37,916 nucleotides of DNA from CAG-826 sp964546565. GTDB taxonomy: Bacteria > Bacillota_I > Bacilli_A > RFN20 > CAG-826. Within the stretch, counting starts at the first letter, position 1; each line of letters opens with the position of its first letter. The translations under genes and the position numbers were made by a program. Location: assembly GCA_964546565.1 (NCBI GenBank), contig CAZJKC010000010.1, positions 1-37,916 on the forward strand, read 5' to 3'. The notes under the pieces were generated by a model. It was not told the origin of the DNA. It made no database searches and saw only the letters and a list, made by a program, of their open reading frames with translations. Below, one piece after another: positions 14,665 to 22,526 of this stretch.

Positions 14665-15261
14665 ATGAAAAACATCATTGAGATCTGCAAGGACTTCGGG
14701 TTTGAAGTCCCTGCGGAACAGCACGCGGATTTTCTGAAAGCTGTGAACGGCGAGTACAAGACCATTGCTGAGTTTGAAAAGCTGTCTGGAAAGCTGGAAA
14801 CGGCGAATGAGAGAGCCGAGGAAGCTGAGAACACTTTGAAGGGCTTTGAAGGGAAAGACTTCGAAGCAATCACCCGTGAGCGTGACGAGTGGAAGCGCAA
14901 GCATGACGAAGCGGCGGAGACCTACAAGCGTGAGCAGGAAGAGCGTGAGTTCAACGAGTTGATTTCCGGCGCTATCTCTGACGCTAAAGGAAAGAATGCC
15001 AAAGCAATCACCGCCCTGCTGGATATGGACAAGCTCCGCGCCAGCAAGAACCGGGACACCGACATTAAAGCCGCGCTGGATACCCTCCGCACGGAGAATG
15101 GGTACCTGTTCGAAGACAACGGCGGCGCGGCACGTTTCACCGAGCCTCGTAAGGGCGACAATTCCGCGCAGAAAAGCGCGAGTGAAATCATGGCGATTAA
15201 AGACCGCGCTGCGCGTCGGGCTGAAATCGCGAAAAATCTGAATCTTTTTGGAGGAAATTAA
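14665..15261 (+). CDS. Scaffold protein (phage minor structural protein GP20 family)
   Basis: 198 residues, ATG 14665 with AGGAGG at 14651-14656. Almost wholly helical and charged: a long coiled coil over about residues 25-100 (KTIAEFEKLSGKLETANERA, EAETYKREQEEREFNELI), then a C-terminal segment with KNAKAITALLDMDKLRAS and an ENGYLFEDN motif typical of GP20 scaffolds. Guides assembly of the capsid encoded next. Two small GC hairpins (GCCGGA/TCCGGC and ACCGCC/GGCGGT) lie in its leader. Confidence 0.88.
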   Translation: MKNIIEICKDFGFEVPAEQHADFLKAVNGEYKTIAEFEKLSGKLETANERAEEAENTLKGFEGKDFEAITRERDEWKRKHDEAAETYKREQEEREFNELISGAISDAKGKNAKAITALLDMDKLRASKNRDTDIKAALDTLRTENGYLFEDNGGAARFTEPRKGDNSAQKSASEIMAIKDRAARRAEIAKNLNLFGGN

Positions 15262-15264
15262 AAA

Positions 15265-16128
15265 ATGGCTGCTGATACCAACCTGATTAAAAAGGCTGAC
15301 CTTGCGCGTGTTCGCGAGGCCGAATTCTCTTTTATGTTTGCAGACGACCTTCGCAAGCTCAATGAACTGCTGGGCATCACTCGCCTGATTCCCAAGCAGG
15401 CCGGTGCCGCGCTCAAGGCGTACAAGGCAACCGGCACTCTTGGCTCCGGTGATGTTGGTGAGGGCGAAACTATTCCCCTGTCCAAGTACAAGACCGAGGC
15501 CGTTGTGCTGGACGAGATCACCCTGAACAAGTGGCGCAAGGCCACCTCTGCCGAGGCGATTATTGACCGCGGTTACGACCAGGCTGTTACCATGACCACC
15601 GACAAAATGCTGTCTGATGTCCAGAAGAACATCCGCGGCAAGTTCGCCACTTTCCTGGCTACCGGCACCGGCGCCGCCACCGGCACCACTTTCCAGGGCG
15701 CTCTTGCCAATGCTTGGGGACAGCTTCAGATCAAGTTTGAGGACACCTCTATCAGCTCTGTCTATCTGATGAACCCCCTGGATGTTGCTGATTATCTCGG
15801 CACTGCCAACGTCACTATGCAGACCGCTTTCGGCATGAGCTATATCGAGAATTTCCTTGGACTTGGCACCGTCATTCTTCTGTCCGACGTTCCCAAGGGC
15901 ACCATCTACGCTACTGCCAAGGAGAACATCGTGGGTTACTACGTCCCCGTCAATGGCGCTGATCTGGGCGAGGCGTTCAACTTCACCTCTGACGAGTCCG
16001 GCTTTATCGGCATCCATGAGGAACCCGATTACACCAACATGACCGCCACGGATACGGTGGTTTCCGGCGTTACCCTGTTCGCCGAGCGTCTTGACGGCGT
16101 GATTGTGGCGACTATCACGGGGGAATAA
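15265..16128 (+). CDS. Major capsid protein
   Basis: 287 residues, ATG 15265, 3 bases after the scaffold stop with GGAGG upstream. Recognisable as a Gram-positive siphophage capsid: MAADTNLIKKADLARVREAE, VGEGETIPLSKYKTEAVVLD, KWRKATSAEAIIDRGYDQAV, KENIVGYYVPVNGADLGEAF, SGFIGIHEEPDY. Codons are noticeably biased toward C-ending, host-optimal forms compared with neighbours, as expected for the most abundant virion protein. The fold is probably HK97-like. Confidence 0.9.
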   Translation: MAADTNLIKKADLARVREAEFSFMFADDLRKLNELLGITRLIPKQAGAALKAYKATGTLGSGDVGEGETIPLSKYKTEAVVLDEITLNKWRKATSAEAIIDRGYDQAVTMTTDKMLSDVQKNIRGKFATFLATGTGAATGTTFQGALANAWGQLQIKFEDTSISSVYLMNPLDVADYLGTANVTMQTAFGMSYIENFLGLGTVILLSDVPKGTIYATAKENIVGYYVPVNGADLGEAFNFTSDESGFIGIHEEPDYTNMTATDTVVSGVTLFAERLDGVIVATITGE

Positions 16129-16178
16129 CTGGGTATAGTCTTCGGCGCGCGGCTTGTGCGGCCGGTGACCTTGAGAGC

Positions 16179-16292
16179 ATGACGATTGCGGAAATCAAGG
16201 CACTGGCCGCCGAGCTGGGCTATACCATCACCGCGACCAAAAAAGCGGACATCATCGCCGAGTTCATCCGGCAACAGGAGTGTTTAACATGA
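16179..16292 (+). CDS. 37-residue HeH/SAP-like domain protein
   Basis: ATG 16179, ending TGA 16290-16292 that overlaps the next ATG. The sequence MTIAEIKALAAELGY, TITATKKADIIAEFIRQ is a helix-extended-loop-helix unit often attached to or encoded beside phage connector proteins; it may bind DNA. The ribosome binding site is weak (GAGAG), so expression is uncertain. The upstream bases stay open in frame back to the capsid stop without a start codon, which may reflect an older fusion. Confidence 0.5.
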   Translation: MTIAEIKALAAELGYTITATKKADIIAEFIRQQECLT

Positions 16293-16759
16293 GCTATGTC
16301 ACAGAGGATTTTTACAAGTCTATATATGGGGAGATATCCAGCGCTGATTTTCTCCGGTTCTCCTTGAAAGCGGAGCGGGTGTTGCTTGACTACACCACCG
16401 GTGTTGACGGTTTTGAAAAGCTGACCGAGGCAACGCCGACGGACGAGGATGTGTTGACGGCGCTCAAGATGTGCGCTGCCGACCTCATCCACACCATGAG
16501 CCTGATTGCGTATGCCGAGAAACGCGCCGGGGTGGTTCAGCGTTCGGACGGCACCGTGTCCCCTGCTTCTGTGTCTTCTGTGTCCTCTGGCTCGGAGAGC
16601 ATCACATACAGCGTCGGGGACACAGCGTTTAATACCGCTGTTGGCGATTCCGACGCACGGAGAACGCTTTTTAGCGGCATCGTGAGAGATTGGCTGGCCG
16701 GGGCGAAAGACGCGAACGGCGTTAATCTGTTGTATATGGGGGTGTACCCCCGTGTATAA
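16289..16759 (+). CDS. Head-tail connector (adaptor) protein
   Basis: 156 residues, ATG 16289 (ATGA overlap) with CAGGAG at 16275-16280. Helical N-terminus (YVTEDFYKSIYGEISSADFL, KAERVLLDYTTG) typical of gp15/gp6-type adaptor proteins, with a Ser-rich middle and a C-terminal helix (IVRDWLAGAKDANGVNLLY). The position directly after the capsid protein supports the adaptor role at the portal. Confidence 0.75.
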   Translation: MSYVTEDFYKSIYGEISSADFLRFSLKAERVLLDYTTGVDGFEKLTEATPTDEDVLTALKMCAADLIHTMSLIAYAEKRAGVVQRSDGTVSPASVSSVSSGSESITYSVGDTAFNTAVGDSDARRTLFSGIVRDWLAGAKDANGVNLLYMGVYPRV

Positions 16760-17201
16760 CGACACGATAACCGTATTCAATCGATTCAAAGCGGCGGGCG
16801 GGGACATTTGGTTCCCGTCCGTTCTCCATGGCGTAGACCTCAATGCTGACCGGGCGGCAATTGTGGCCAAGTACGGCGATCAATCGACGGATGAGGCTAT
16901 TCTGCATATCCGATATGAGGAGCGGGATGGTGCGAGGTATATCGGCGACAAGGAATATCTGTCCCCGAAGATGTGGGCGGCGCAGAAGGAGGAAGATCTC
17001 CCGCACTGCATCACATTTAACCCCGGTAGCGCCTTTGACTTTTTCGTTGAAGGCGAGTGGGAGGACAGTGACCCGGTGAGTGATGACGACTATCTTGACG
17101 GGTTCTACAACTTCGCGAACAAGCGATATGACCAAGTGTATGCAGTGAGTTCTGTAGCGATGTACAGCGTGATTCCCCACTTTGAAATCACCGGAAAGTG
17201 A
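16752..17201 (+). CDS. Head-closure/minor capsid-like protein (DUF6751-like)
   Basis: 149 residues from GTG 16752, overlapping the previous gene by 8 bp. Start MYNDTITVFNRFKAAGGDIW, then HGVDLNADRAAIVAKYGDQS and YIGDKEYLSPKMWAAQKEED, a conserved Firmicutes phage family found between the adaptor and minor capsid proteins, where the stopper/closure protein is encoded. Beta-rich. The role is inferred from position. Confidence 0.7.
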   Translation: MYNDTITVFNRFKAAGGDIWFPSVLHGVDLNADRAAIVAKYGDQSTDEAILHIRYEERDGARYIGDKEYLSPKMWAAQKEEDLPHCITFNPGSAFDFFVEGEWEDSDPVSDDDYLDGFYNFANKRYDQVYAVSSVAMYSVIPHFEITGK

Positions 17202-17210
17202 GGGCGGCGG

Positions 17211-17648
17211 ATGCTGGAACATTTTGAAGATTTTTCAATCGACATGGAAGGAATTTCCATAAAGGTCGACATGAGCAGAGCCAACGGCAATCTCGACCGC
17301 GCTCAGCGCTGGCTCGACGCGCAGATATTCATGGACATGGAGCCGTATATGCCGAAGCGTGACGGCATCATGCGGGACCTCGCCCAGCAGCGGAGTAATT
17401 CTGTGGCCGGTACCGGCTTGGTCATTGCCGCCGCCGGGCCGTATGGCAGATTCCAGTACATGGGCAAAGTTATGGTTGACCCGGTGACGGGTTCACCGTG
17501 GGCGCGGAAGGACGCGAAAAAGGTAGTGACCGACCGCGATTTGAAATATTCGAATCCGTCCGCAACGCCGCGGTGGTTTGAAACGGCAAAGGACATCAAC
17601 CTCAAGAAGTGGGTGGACGGTGTTCGGCGTGAATTTGGAGGTGGCTGA
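17211..17648 (+). CDS. Minor capsid protein (Minor_capsid_2 family; neck/tail-completion)
   Basis: 145 residues, ATG 17211. Family features: DLNRA-type helix (RAQRWLDAQIFMDMEPYMPK), then GTGLVIAAAGPYGRFQYMGK and a C-terminal TPRWFETAKDINLKKW. The segment around PYMPKRDG and GPYGRFQYMGK is typical for HK97 gp10-like tail-completion proteins of Lactobacillus-type phages. Next gene overlaps its stop (TGATGG). Confidence 0.78.
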   Translation: MLEHFEDFSIDMEGISIKVDMSRANGNLDRAQRWLDAQIFMDMEPYMPKRDGIMRDLAQQRSNSVAGTGLVIAAAGPYGRFQYMGKVMVDPVTGSPWARKDAKKVVTDRDLKYSNPSATPRWFETAKDINLKKWVDGVRREFGGG

Positions 17649-18151
17649 TGGCCGAAGAGAAAATCATTCAATACGATGTGGACGGTTTCAACAGCATCAC
17701 CGCCGCCATTCGCTCGCTGCTGAACCTTTACCCCGGCCTTCCGGAGGGCGATGAAATCACCTTTTCGACACTCGCGGAGGACAGCGGGAAAGCCATGTAC
17801 CCAATGTCTACCGCTGTCATATCCAGAGAAACGGAGGACGTCACCGGCCATGTGACGCAGGAGTGTTCTTACCTGTTCACAGTGGTCTACCGTGCCGGAG
17901 GTTTGAGCGAAAGCCGGAAAGCGGCGGTCAAGGAGTGGTTGGAAGACCTTGGGCGCTGGCTCGAAGGTCAGGAGGTCACCATTGGCGGCGAGGTCTATGT
18001 ACTGGAAGATTACCCGAGTGCCGGGCCTCGCTATATCACTAAAATCCGGCGGACTACTCAGGCGTTCCTTGATTCTGTCGAGGAAAACATGGCGGAAAAC
18101 TGGGTTATTTCTATCGACGCCCAGTATATCAACGAATTTGACGACGATTAA
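17648..18151 (+). CDS. Tail terminator-like protein (Minor_capsid_3 family)
   Basis: 167 residues, ATG 17648 overlapping the upstream stop. Core EEITFSTLAEDSGKAMYPMS-type region, YLFTVVYRAGGLSESRKAAV, KEWLEDLGRWL, then PRYITKIRRTTQAFLDSVEE and a final NWVISIDAQYINEFDD strand. This matches the minor-capsid-3/tail-terminator position and shape (ferredoxin-like, caps the tail tube). Encoded directly before the major tail protein. Confidence 0.75.
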   Translation: MAEEKIIQYDVDGFNSITAAIRSLLNLYPGLPEGDEITFSTLAEDSGKAMYPMSTAVISRETEDVTGHVTQECSYLFTVVYRAGGLSESRKAAVKEWLEDLGRWLEGQEVTIGGEVYVLEDYPSAGPRYITKIRRTTQAFLDSVEENMAENWVISIDAQYINEFDDD

Positions 18152-18165
18152 CAGGAGGATGAAAA

Positions 18166-18672
18166 ATGGCTGATATCGAAAAAATCAAGCGCAGTAAATT
18201 CGCGGCATTCATCAACACCACCCCCGGCGGCGCTTCTGAGACTTGGGCGCGTATGGGCAAGGGCTTTACTTCCCAGACGATTTCTTACAACCCCGAAAGC
18301 ACCACTGAACAGTACATCGACGAGGACAGCTCCACCACTACCATTGACCGCTACGCCCCCACCATGGACGGCCAGCAGACCGCTTATAAGGGCGAGCCGG
18401 TTTTTGAGTACATTGACGGCCTTCGCAAGAAACGCGCCATTGGTGCGGATGCGGAGACGGATGTGCTTCTCGTGTATCTCTACGGCGGCGCGTCCGACGA
18501 TGCGACCACTTTCCCGGCTGAGAAGCAACACGTTTCTGTCCAGATTGACGACTTCGGCGGCGAAGCTGGCGGCACTCTGCCCGTGAACTTCACCATTAAC
18601 TTTATGGGCGACCCCGTTGTGGGCACTGTCGCCGTGTCCGGTGGCAAGCCCACCTTTACCGAGGACACCTGA
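18166..18672 (+). CDS. Major tail (tube) protein
   Basis: 168 residues, ATG 18166 behind AGGAGG. Typical tube protein: MGKGFTSQTISYNPESTTEQ, YIDEDSSTTTIDRYAPTMDG, LPVNFTINFMGDPVVGTVAV. It uses C-ending optimal codons like the capsid gene, consistent with high expression, and is followed by a GC-rich hairpin with a T run that may lower expression of the chaperones. Confidence 0.88.
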   Translation: MADIEKIKRSKFAAFINTTPGGASETWARMGKGFTSQTISYNPESTTEQYIDEDSSTTTIDRYAPTMDGQQTAYKGEPVFEYIDGLRKKRAIGADAETDVLLVYLYGGASDDATTFPAEKQHVSVQIDDFGGEAGGTLPVNFTINFMGDPVVGTVAVSGGKPTFTEDT

Positions 18673-18678
18673 TAACGC

Positions 18679-18706
18679 GCGGGGGGGCACTAGCTCCCCG
18701 CTTTTT
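18679..18706 (+). terminator. Terminator/attenuator after the major tail gene
   Basis: Stem 18679-18686 with 18694-18701 (8 pairs, one G-T) and loop GCACTAG, followed by five T (18702-18706). Positioned to shut down most transcription after the highly expressed tail tube gene. Confidence 0.7.
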
Positions 18707-18720
18707 CGTAGGAGGTAACT

Positions 18721-19179
18721 ATGGAAAGTTTTAGAATCCCCAAGCGGGATGTATACACAATTGAAGTCAACGACGCGGGCGAAACGATTGAGTTCGATCT
18801 GGTAGACATCTCCCTGCCCCTCCGCCTGAACAAAGCCTATGCTGATGTTGACAAGGCGCTGGAAACGCTCAAGGGGCAAATCGTCCTCTTTGAGAAGGAG
18901 AAAGAGAACAGCGAGAAAAGCGGCGTTCTGAGCAAAGCGGAAGAGAAGTTCTATAAAAATTGGGAAAAGGCGTTCAAGGAAATGCGCAAGGCAATGGACG
19001 GGTTTCTCGGTGATGGCGGCTGCCAAAAGATTTTCGGCGACCGGAACTATCTGGAAATGTGGAACGACCTGTACGAGTGCCTCGAACCCCATATCGAAAA
19101 GATGGGCATGAAGAGCAACGACATTAAGCAGCGCATCAAAGAGAAGTACGGCAAGAAGAATGACGGGGTTCTCCGGTGA
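18721..19179 (+). CDS. Tail assembly chaperone (gpG-like)
   Basis: 152 residues, ATG 18721 behind GGAGG. Begins FRIPKRDVYTIEVNDAGETI, a small beta domain, then long charged helices (LETLKGQIVLFEKEKENSEK, FYKNWEKAFKEMRKAM). The order major tail protein, this gene, Gp15 and tape measure marks it as the first tail assembly chaperone. No slippery frameshift site is seen; instead the next ORF starts at a GTGA overlap, so coupling replaces frameshifting. Confidence 0.72.
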   Translation: MESFRIPKRDVYTIEVNDAGETIEFDLVDISLPLRLNKAYADVDKALETLKGQIVLFEKEKENSEKSGVLSKAEEKFYKNWEKAFKEMRKAMDGFLGDGGCQKIFGDRNYLEMWNDLYECLEPHIEKMGMKSNDIKQRIKEKYGKKNDGVLR

Positions 19180-19745
19180 AGTACCCGGAGAGCGCGGAGG
19201 TCTGCGGCAAGGTCTACCCGCTCAACACGGACTTCAAAGACGCGCTTCGGTGCTTTGAAGTCATCAACGACACAGAAATAAGCGATTACGAGCGGGCATA
19301 TGCAATCGTGTTCATTCTCTTTGGCTTCCTGCCGGAAGATGAAGAAATGCCGGAGTTCGTAAACATGGCCACGAAGTTTTTGCAATGCGGCCAGACAAAG
19401 GAAGAACAGAACGCAAAACCCAGTAACATGGATTTTGAATATGACGAAAAATATATAAACGCGTCCTTTATGAGTGATTACCACCTTGATTTGTCAAAGG
19501 CAGATATGCACTGGTGGCAGTATGTGGAGTTGATAGCCGGTTTGACGGAACACTGCGTCCTGTCCCGCGTCCGGTATATACGCGATTATGACCTGTCCAC
19601 GATAAAAGACGCGAAAGAACGGGCAAAGATGGCCGAAGCAAAGAAGGCGGTTTCCTTGCCTGAAAGACTGACGAAAGAAGAAAGGGAAACTATGGAGTGG
19701 TTTGATTCCCTTTTTAATGACGGGGGTGAAGCAAATGGCGGCTGA
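19176..19745 (+). CDS. Phage Gp15-family protein (second tail assembly chaperone)
   Basis: 189 residues, GTG 19176 overlapping the previous TGA. Family features: SAEVCGKVYPLNTDFKDALR, FEVINDTEISDYERAYAIVF, FGFLPEDEEMPE, DMHWWQYVELIAGLTEH, RVRYIRDYDLSTIKDAKERA. Gp15 proteins lie between the tail tube and tape-measure genes and probably coat the tape measure during assembly. The end overlaps the tape-measure start. Confidence 0.85.
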   Translation: MKYPESAEVCGKVYPLNTDFKDALRCFEVINDTEISDYERAYAIVFILFGFLPEDEEMPEFVNMATKFLQCGQTKEEQNAKPSNMDFEYDEKYINASFMSDYHLDLSKADMHWWQYVELIAGLTEHCVLSRVRYIRDYDLSTIKDAKERAKMAEAKKAVSLPERLTKEERETMEWFDSLFNDGGEANGG

Positions 19746-22083
19746 CGGCGAAATCCGCATTGTCACTAAAATATCCACCACGGAGGCGAAAATGCAGTTG
19801 CGCCAGCTCCAAAGCGCTCTTGCGTCCACTGGTAGAGATATCGAACGCCAGCGAAGGAACCTCGCTAAACTCGCGCCGAAGCTGGCGGAGTACGCCAGAG
19901 AAGAAGTGTGGATTAACGCTAACCGCGATATTGATATGGCGGCTGCGAAAACGCCGAGCCAGAGACAAGCGACGAACGAGATGTACGACATTGAATACGC
20001 AAAGCTCGACGCAAAATACGCCGACGTTCTTCAGCTTCAGCAATACTACAACGCCAACCTTGACGCGGCTGTTCAGCGGCAAGCGGAGTTGACCACGCGT
20101 GTCGCGGAAGCGCGGGAAGAGCATACACGCCTTGTGACTGCTGCGGAAGAAGCGGCGGCGGCAAAGCGCGAGCAGGTGGCTGCTGAGAAACAAGCGGCTA
20201 AAGAAGCAAGAGAGACGGCCAAAGCGGAAGCAAAACTGTCTCGCGAAGCGGAACGGGCGCAGCGGAACATGGCGCGGTCTGCGAACAACATCGCCCGGTC
20301 CATGCTCAAGTGGGGCACGGCCATGCTTGGGGTTCGCGGCGTTATCGGCATCTTGCGAAAGAGCGTCAGTGCGTTCCTGTCTGACAATGAGAGCGTTGCA
20401 AACCAACTCGTTGCGATTTGGAGCGCTATAGGCAACGCGCTGGGGCCGATTATCACACGAATAATTGGGCTGATACAAACGCTTTTTGCGGCGATTTCCG
20501 CATTTGTAAAGGCGCTGACCGGCGTTGATATGATTGCCAACTACAACGCCAAGGCGCTCGACAAACAAGCGGAAGCGACGGCGGGCGCGGGCGCGGCTGC
20601 GGAGAAAGCGGAAAAGCAGCTTGCGGGGTTCGATGAAATGAATAAATTGACGGACACTTCTTCCAGTTCCAGCGGTGGCGGCGGCGGGGGTATCAGCGAC
20701 GCCGATCTCGGCTTGCTCGATATCGAGTTAAGTGAAAAGCTGCAATCGCAAATCGAGTGGCTTGCGGCGCACTTCAAAGATATCCTTTGGTATGCTGGCG
20801 CTATCGGCGCGGCTCTTGCTACATGGAAAATCCTGTCTCCGTTTATAAGCGACCTAGGGACAGTGCTGGAAATAGCTGGCGCTGTTGCTGGAATAGTTGT
20901 GTATATTAAAGGGTTCACGGACGCGTGGGAAAACGGGCTGGATTTACAAAACTTGTCCGAAATGGCCGGAGGCGCTGTTGCAGCCATGGTTCTGCTCACC
21001 GCTGCGCTCGGCCCCGTTGCTGGTGCTATTGCGGCGATAGTTGGCGGTGTTGGTCTGCTCGTCGTCGGCTTCAAAGAATTCATTGAAACCGGGGAGCTGA
21101 CGCACGAATCGTGTGCGGCAATAAGTACAGGTCTCATGCTTATTGGCGCTGCTATATCCTTGTTGACTGGGAGCTGGATTCCGCTTGTGGTCGCCGCTGT
21201 TATAGGAGCTGTGCTGACGGTTATATCCTACTGGGAAGAGATAAAAGCCGCTTGGGATTTTGTCATTTCGTGGATAAGAGAAAAGTGGGATGAGTTCATT
21301 GAATGGCTCACTGGCATTTTTGAGAACATCAATAAATCAATTGGTGAGTTTCTTGACAACGCGGAAAAAAGCGTTGAAGAGTTCCGAGAAAATGTTGTCC
21401 GAAAATTCCAGGAACTGAAAGCCAGCGTTGTGAACTTTATTCAGGAAATGAAGCAAAAAGCCGTTGAAAAACTCCAAGAATTGAAAGAAAAAGCGGTGCA
21501 AAAAATCACGGAAATAAAGCAAAAGGCGGCCAATATTTTCCCGAGCATCTCCGATGTTATTAGCACTGCTGTGAGCAATGCGCGGGAAAAGTTTGACGAG
21601 TTGAAAGAAAAAGCGATTGAGGTGTGGGAGATTATCAAAAGTAAATTCACCTCGATTGGCACGGTAATCGGCAGTGCTATTTCCGGCGCGATCAAAACCG
21701 CGATCAACGGCGTTCTTTCCAAAATCCAAAGCACCATCAACAGCGCAATCGGCATCATCAACGGCGCAATCAAGGTCATCAACCTTTTGCCGGGGGTGTC
21801 TGCGAGCTATGTTTCTACCATTAGCCTCCCGCGTCTCGCGCGCGGCGGCATTGTGAACAATCCCGGCATGGGCGTTCCTGCAATCATCGGCGAAGCGGGT
21901 AAAGAGGCGGTTCTGCCTCTGGACCGCAACACCGAGTGGATGGACACGCTTGCCGAAAAGTTGGCGGCAAAGTCCGGCGCAAGCGGTCAAGTTGTTATTC
22001 CTGTGTATTTGTCTGGTAAGAAAATTGCGGAATATATTGTTGATTTGTCGAAGCGTCGCGCTTTTGCGACTAATAATGCATAA
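19735..22083 (+). CDS. Tape measure protein
   Basis: 782 residues from ATG 19735 (overlapping gp15; GGGGGTGAAG upstream). N-terminal about 190 residues are a charged coiled coil (LRQLQSALASTGRDIERQRR, EAAAAKREQVAAEKQAAK). A Ser/Gly linker (SSSSSGGGGGG) is followed by a hydrophobic block over about 350-500 with several membrane-spanning-like segments, then repeated helices (ELKEKAVQKITEIKQKA) and the conserved tail LARGGIVNNPGMGVPAIIGE with AGKEAVLPLDRN. Sets tail length and is thought to help DNA cross the membrane. It is short for the class, predicting a tail of roughly 110-120 nm by the usual rule of 0.15 nm per residue. Confidence 0.92.
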   Translation: MAADGEIRIVTKISTTEAKMQLRQLQSALASTGRDIERQRRNLAKLAPKLAEYAREEVWINANRDIDMAAAKTPSQRQATNEMYDIEYAKLDAKYADVLQLQQYYNANLDAAVQRQAELTTRVAEAREEHTRLVTAAEEAAAAKREQVAAEKQAAKEARETAKAEAKLSREAERAQRNMARSANNIARSMLKWGTAMLGVRGVIGILRKSVSAFLSDNESVANQLVAIWSAIGNALGPIITRIIGLIQTLFAAISAFVKALTGVDMIANYNAKALDKQAEATAGAGAAAEKAEKQLAGFDEMNKLTDTSSSSSGGGGGGISDADLGLLDIELSEKLQSQIEWLAAHFKDILWYAGAIGAALATWKILSPFISDLGTVLEIAGAVAGIVVYIKGFTDAWENGLDLQNLSEMAGGAVAAMVLLTAALGPVAGAIAAIVGGVGLLVVGFKEFIETGELTHESCAAISTGLMLIGAAISLLTGSWIPLVVAAVIGAVLTVISYWEEIKAAWDFVISWIREKWDEFIEWLTGIFENINKSIGEFLDNAEKSVEEFRENVVRKFQELKASVVNFIQEMKQKAVEKLQELKEKAVQKITEIKQKAANIFPSISDVISTAVSNAREKFDELKEKAIEVWEIIKSKFTSIGTVIGSAISGAIKTAINGVLSKIQSTINSAIGIINGAIKVINLLPGVSASYVSTISLPRLARGGIVNNPGMGVPAIIGEAGKEAVLPLDRNTEWMDTLAEKLAAKSGASGQVVIPVYLSGKKIAEYIVDLSKRRAFATNNA

Positions 22084-22099
22084 AATGGGGGGGTTATGA

Positions 22100-22525
22100 T
22101 TGCTTGGTGGAGGTTTAATATCTATCAAAAACAAAACAGGCATTACTCTGCAATATATGGGCAATGAGTACGCCAACGGCGAGTATGTCCCCCTTGGGCG
22201 GCTGACGCAGTACAATCCGGCGCTTCCCAAGCTGTGGTCAAGCGACACGGGGCGGAGCATGACCGGCGAGAACAAGGGCACTCTGGTTGGCATCTTTCCA
22301 AAGCTGACCATTAAGAGCGGGAGAATGGGGGAGGACGATATGTCGTCCTTCCTCTATCTTGTGAATCAGGCGAGCGCAGATATCCGGTATTATGACCCAC
22401 AGTACAAGAAGACAGTGGAAGCGTCGTTCTATTTCAACGACGCAGAACCGGACCTTATATCTTCTAGATGGATGCGGTATGGAGAAATCGAAATCCATGC
22501 CATTGCAAACAAGCGGAGGTCATGA
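22100..22525 (+). CDS. DUF6711-family tail protein
   Basis: 141 residues. The start is probably TTG 22100 behind GGGGGG; an ATG at 22096 is out of frame. The sequence ISIKNKTGITLQYMGNEYAN, YVPLGRLTQYNPALPKLWSS, GENKGTLVGIFPKLTIKSGR, DMSSFLYLVNQASADIRYYD is a conserved small protein encoded between the tape measure and tail-tip genes. It may serve as a distal tail-like hub. Next gene starts one base later. Confidence 0.7.
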   Translation: MLGGGLISIKNKTGITLQYMGNEYANGEYVPLGRLTQYNPALPKLWSSDTGRSMTGENKGTLVGIFPKLTIKSGRMGEDDMSSFLYLVNQASADIRYYDPQYKKTVEASFYFNDAEPDLISSRWMRYGEIEIHAIANKRRS

Positions 22526-22526
22526 C

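Noticed and set aside
14506..16017. 503-residue minus-strand open frame over the scaffold and capsid genes
   Set aside because: A shadow of the codon-biased capsid gene; the plus-strand genes have clear families and ribosome binding sites.
18721..19745. Programmed -1 or +1 frameshift between the tail chaperones
   Set aside because: No slippery heptamer is seen near 19160-19180; the second gene starts at a GTGA overlap and has its own full-length family match.
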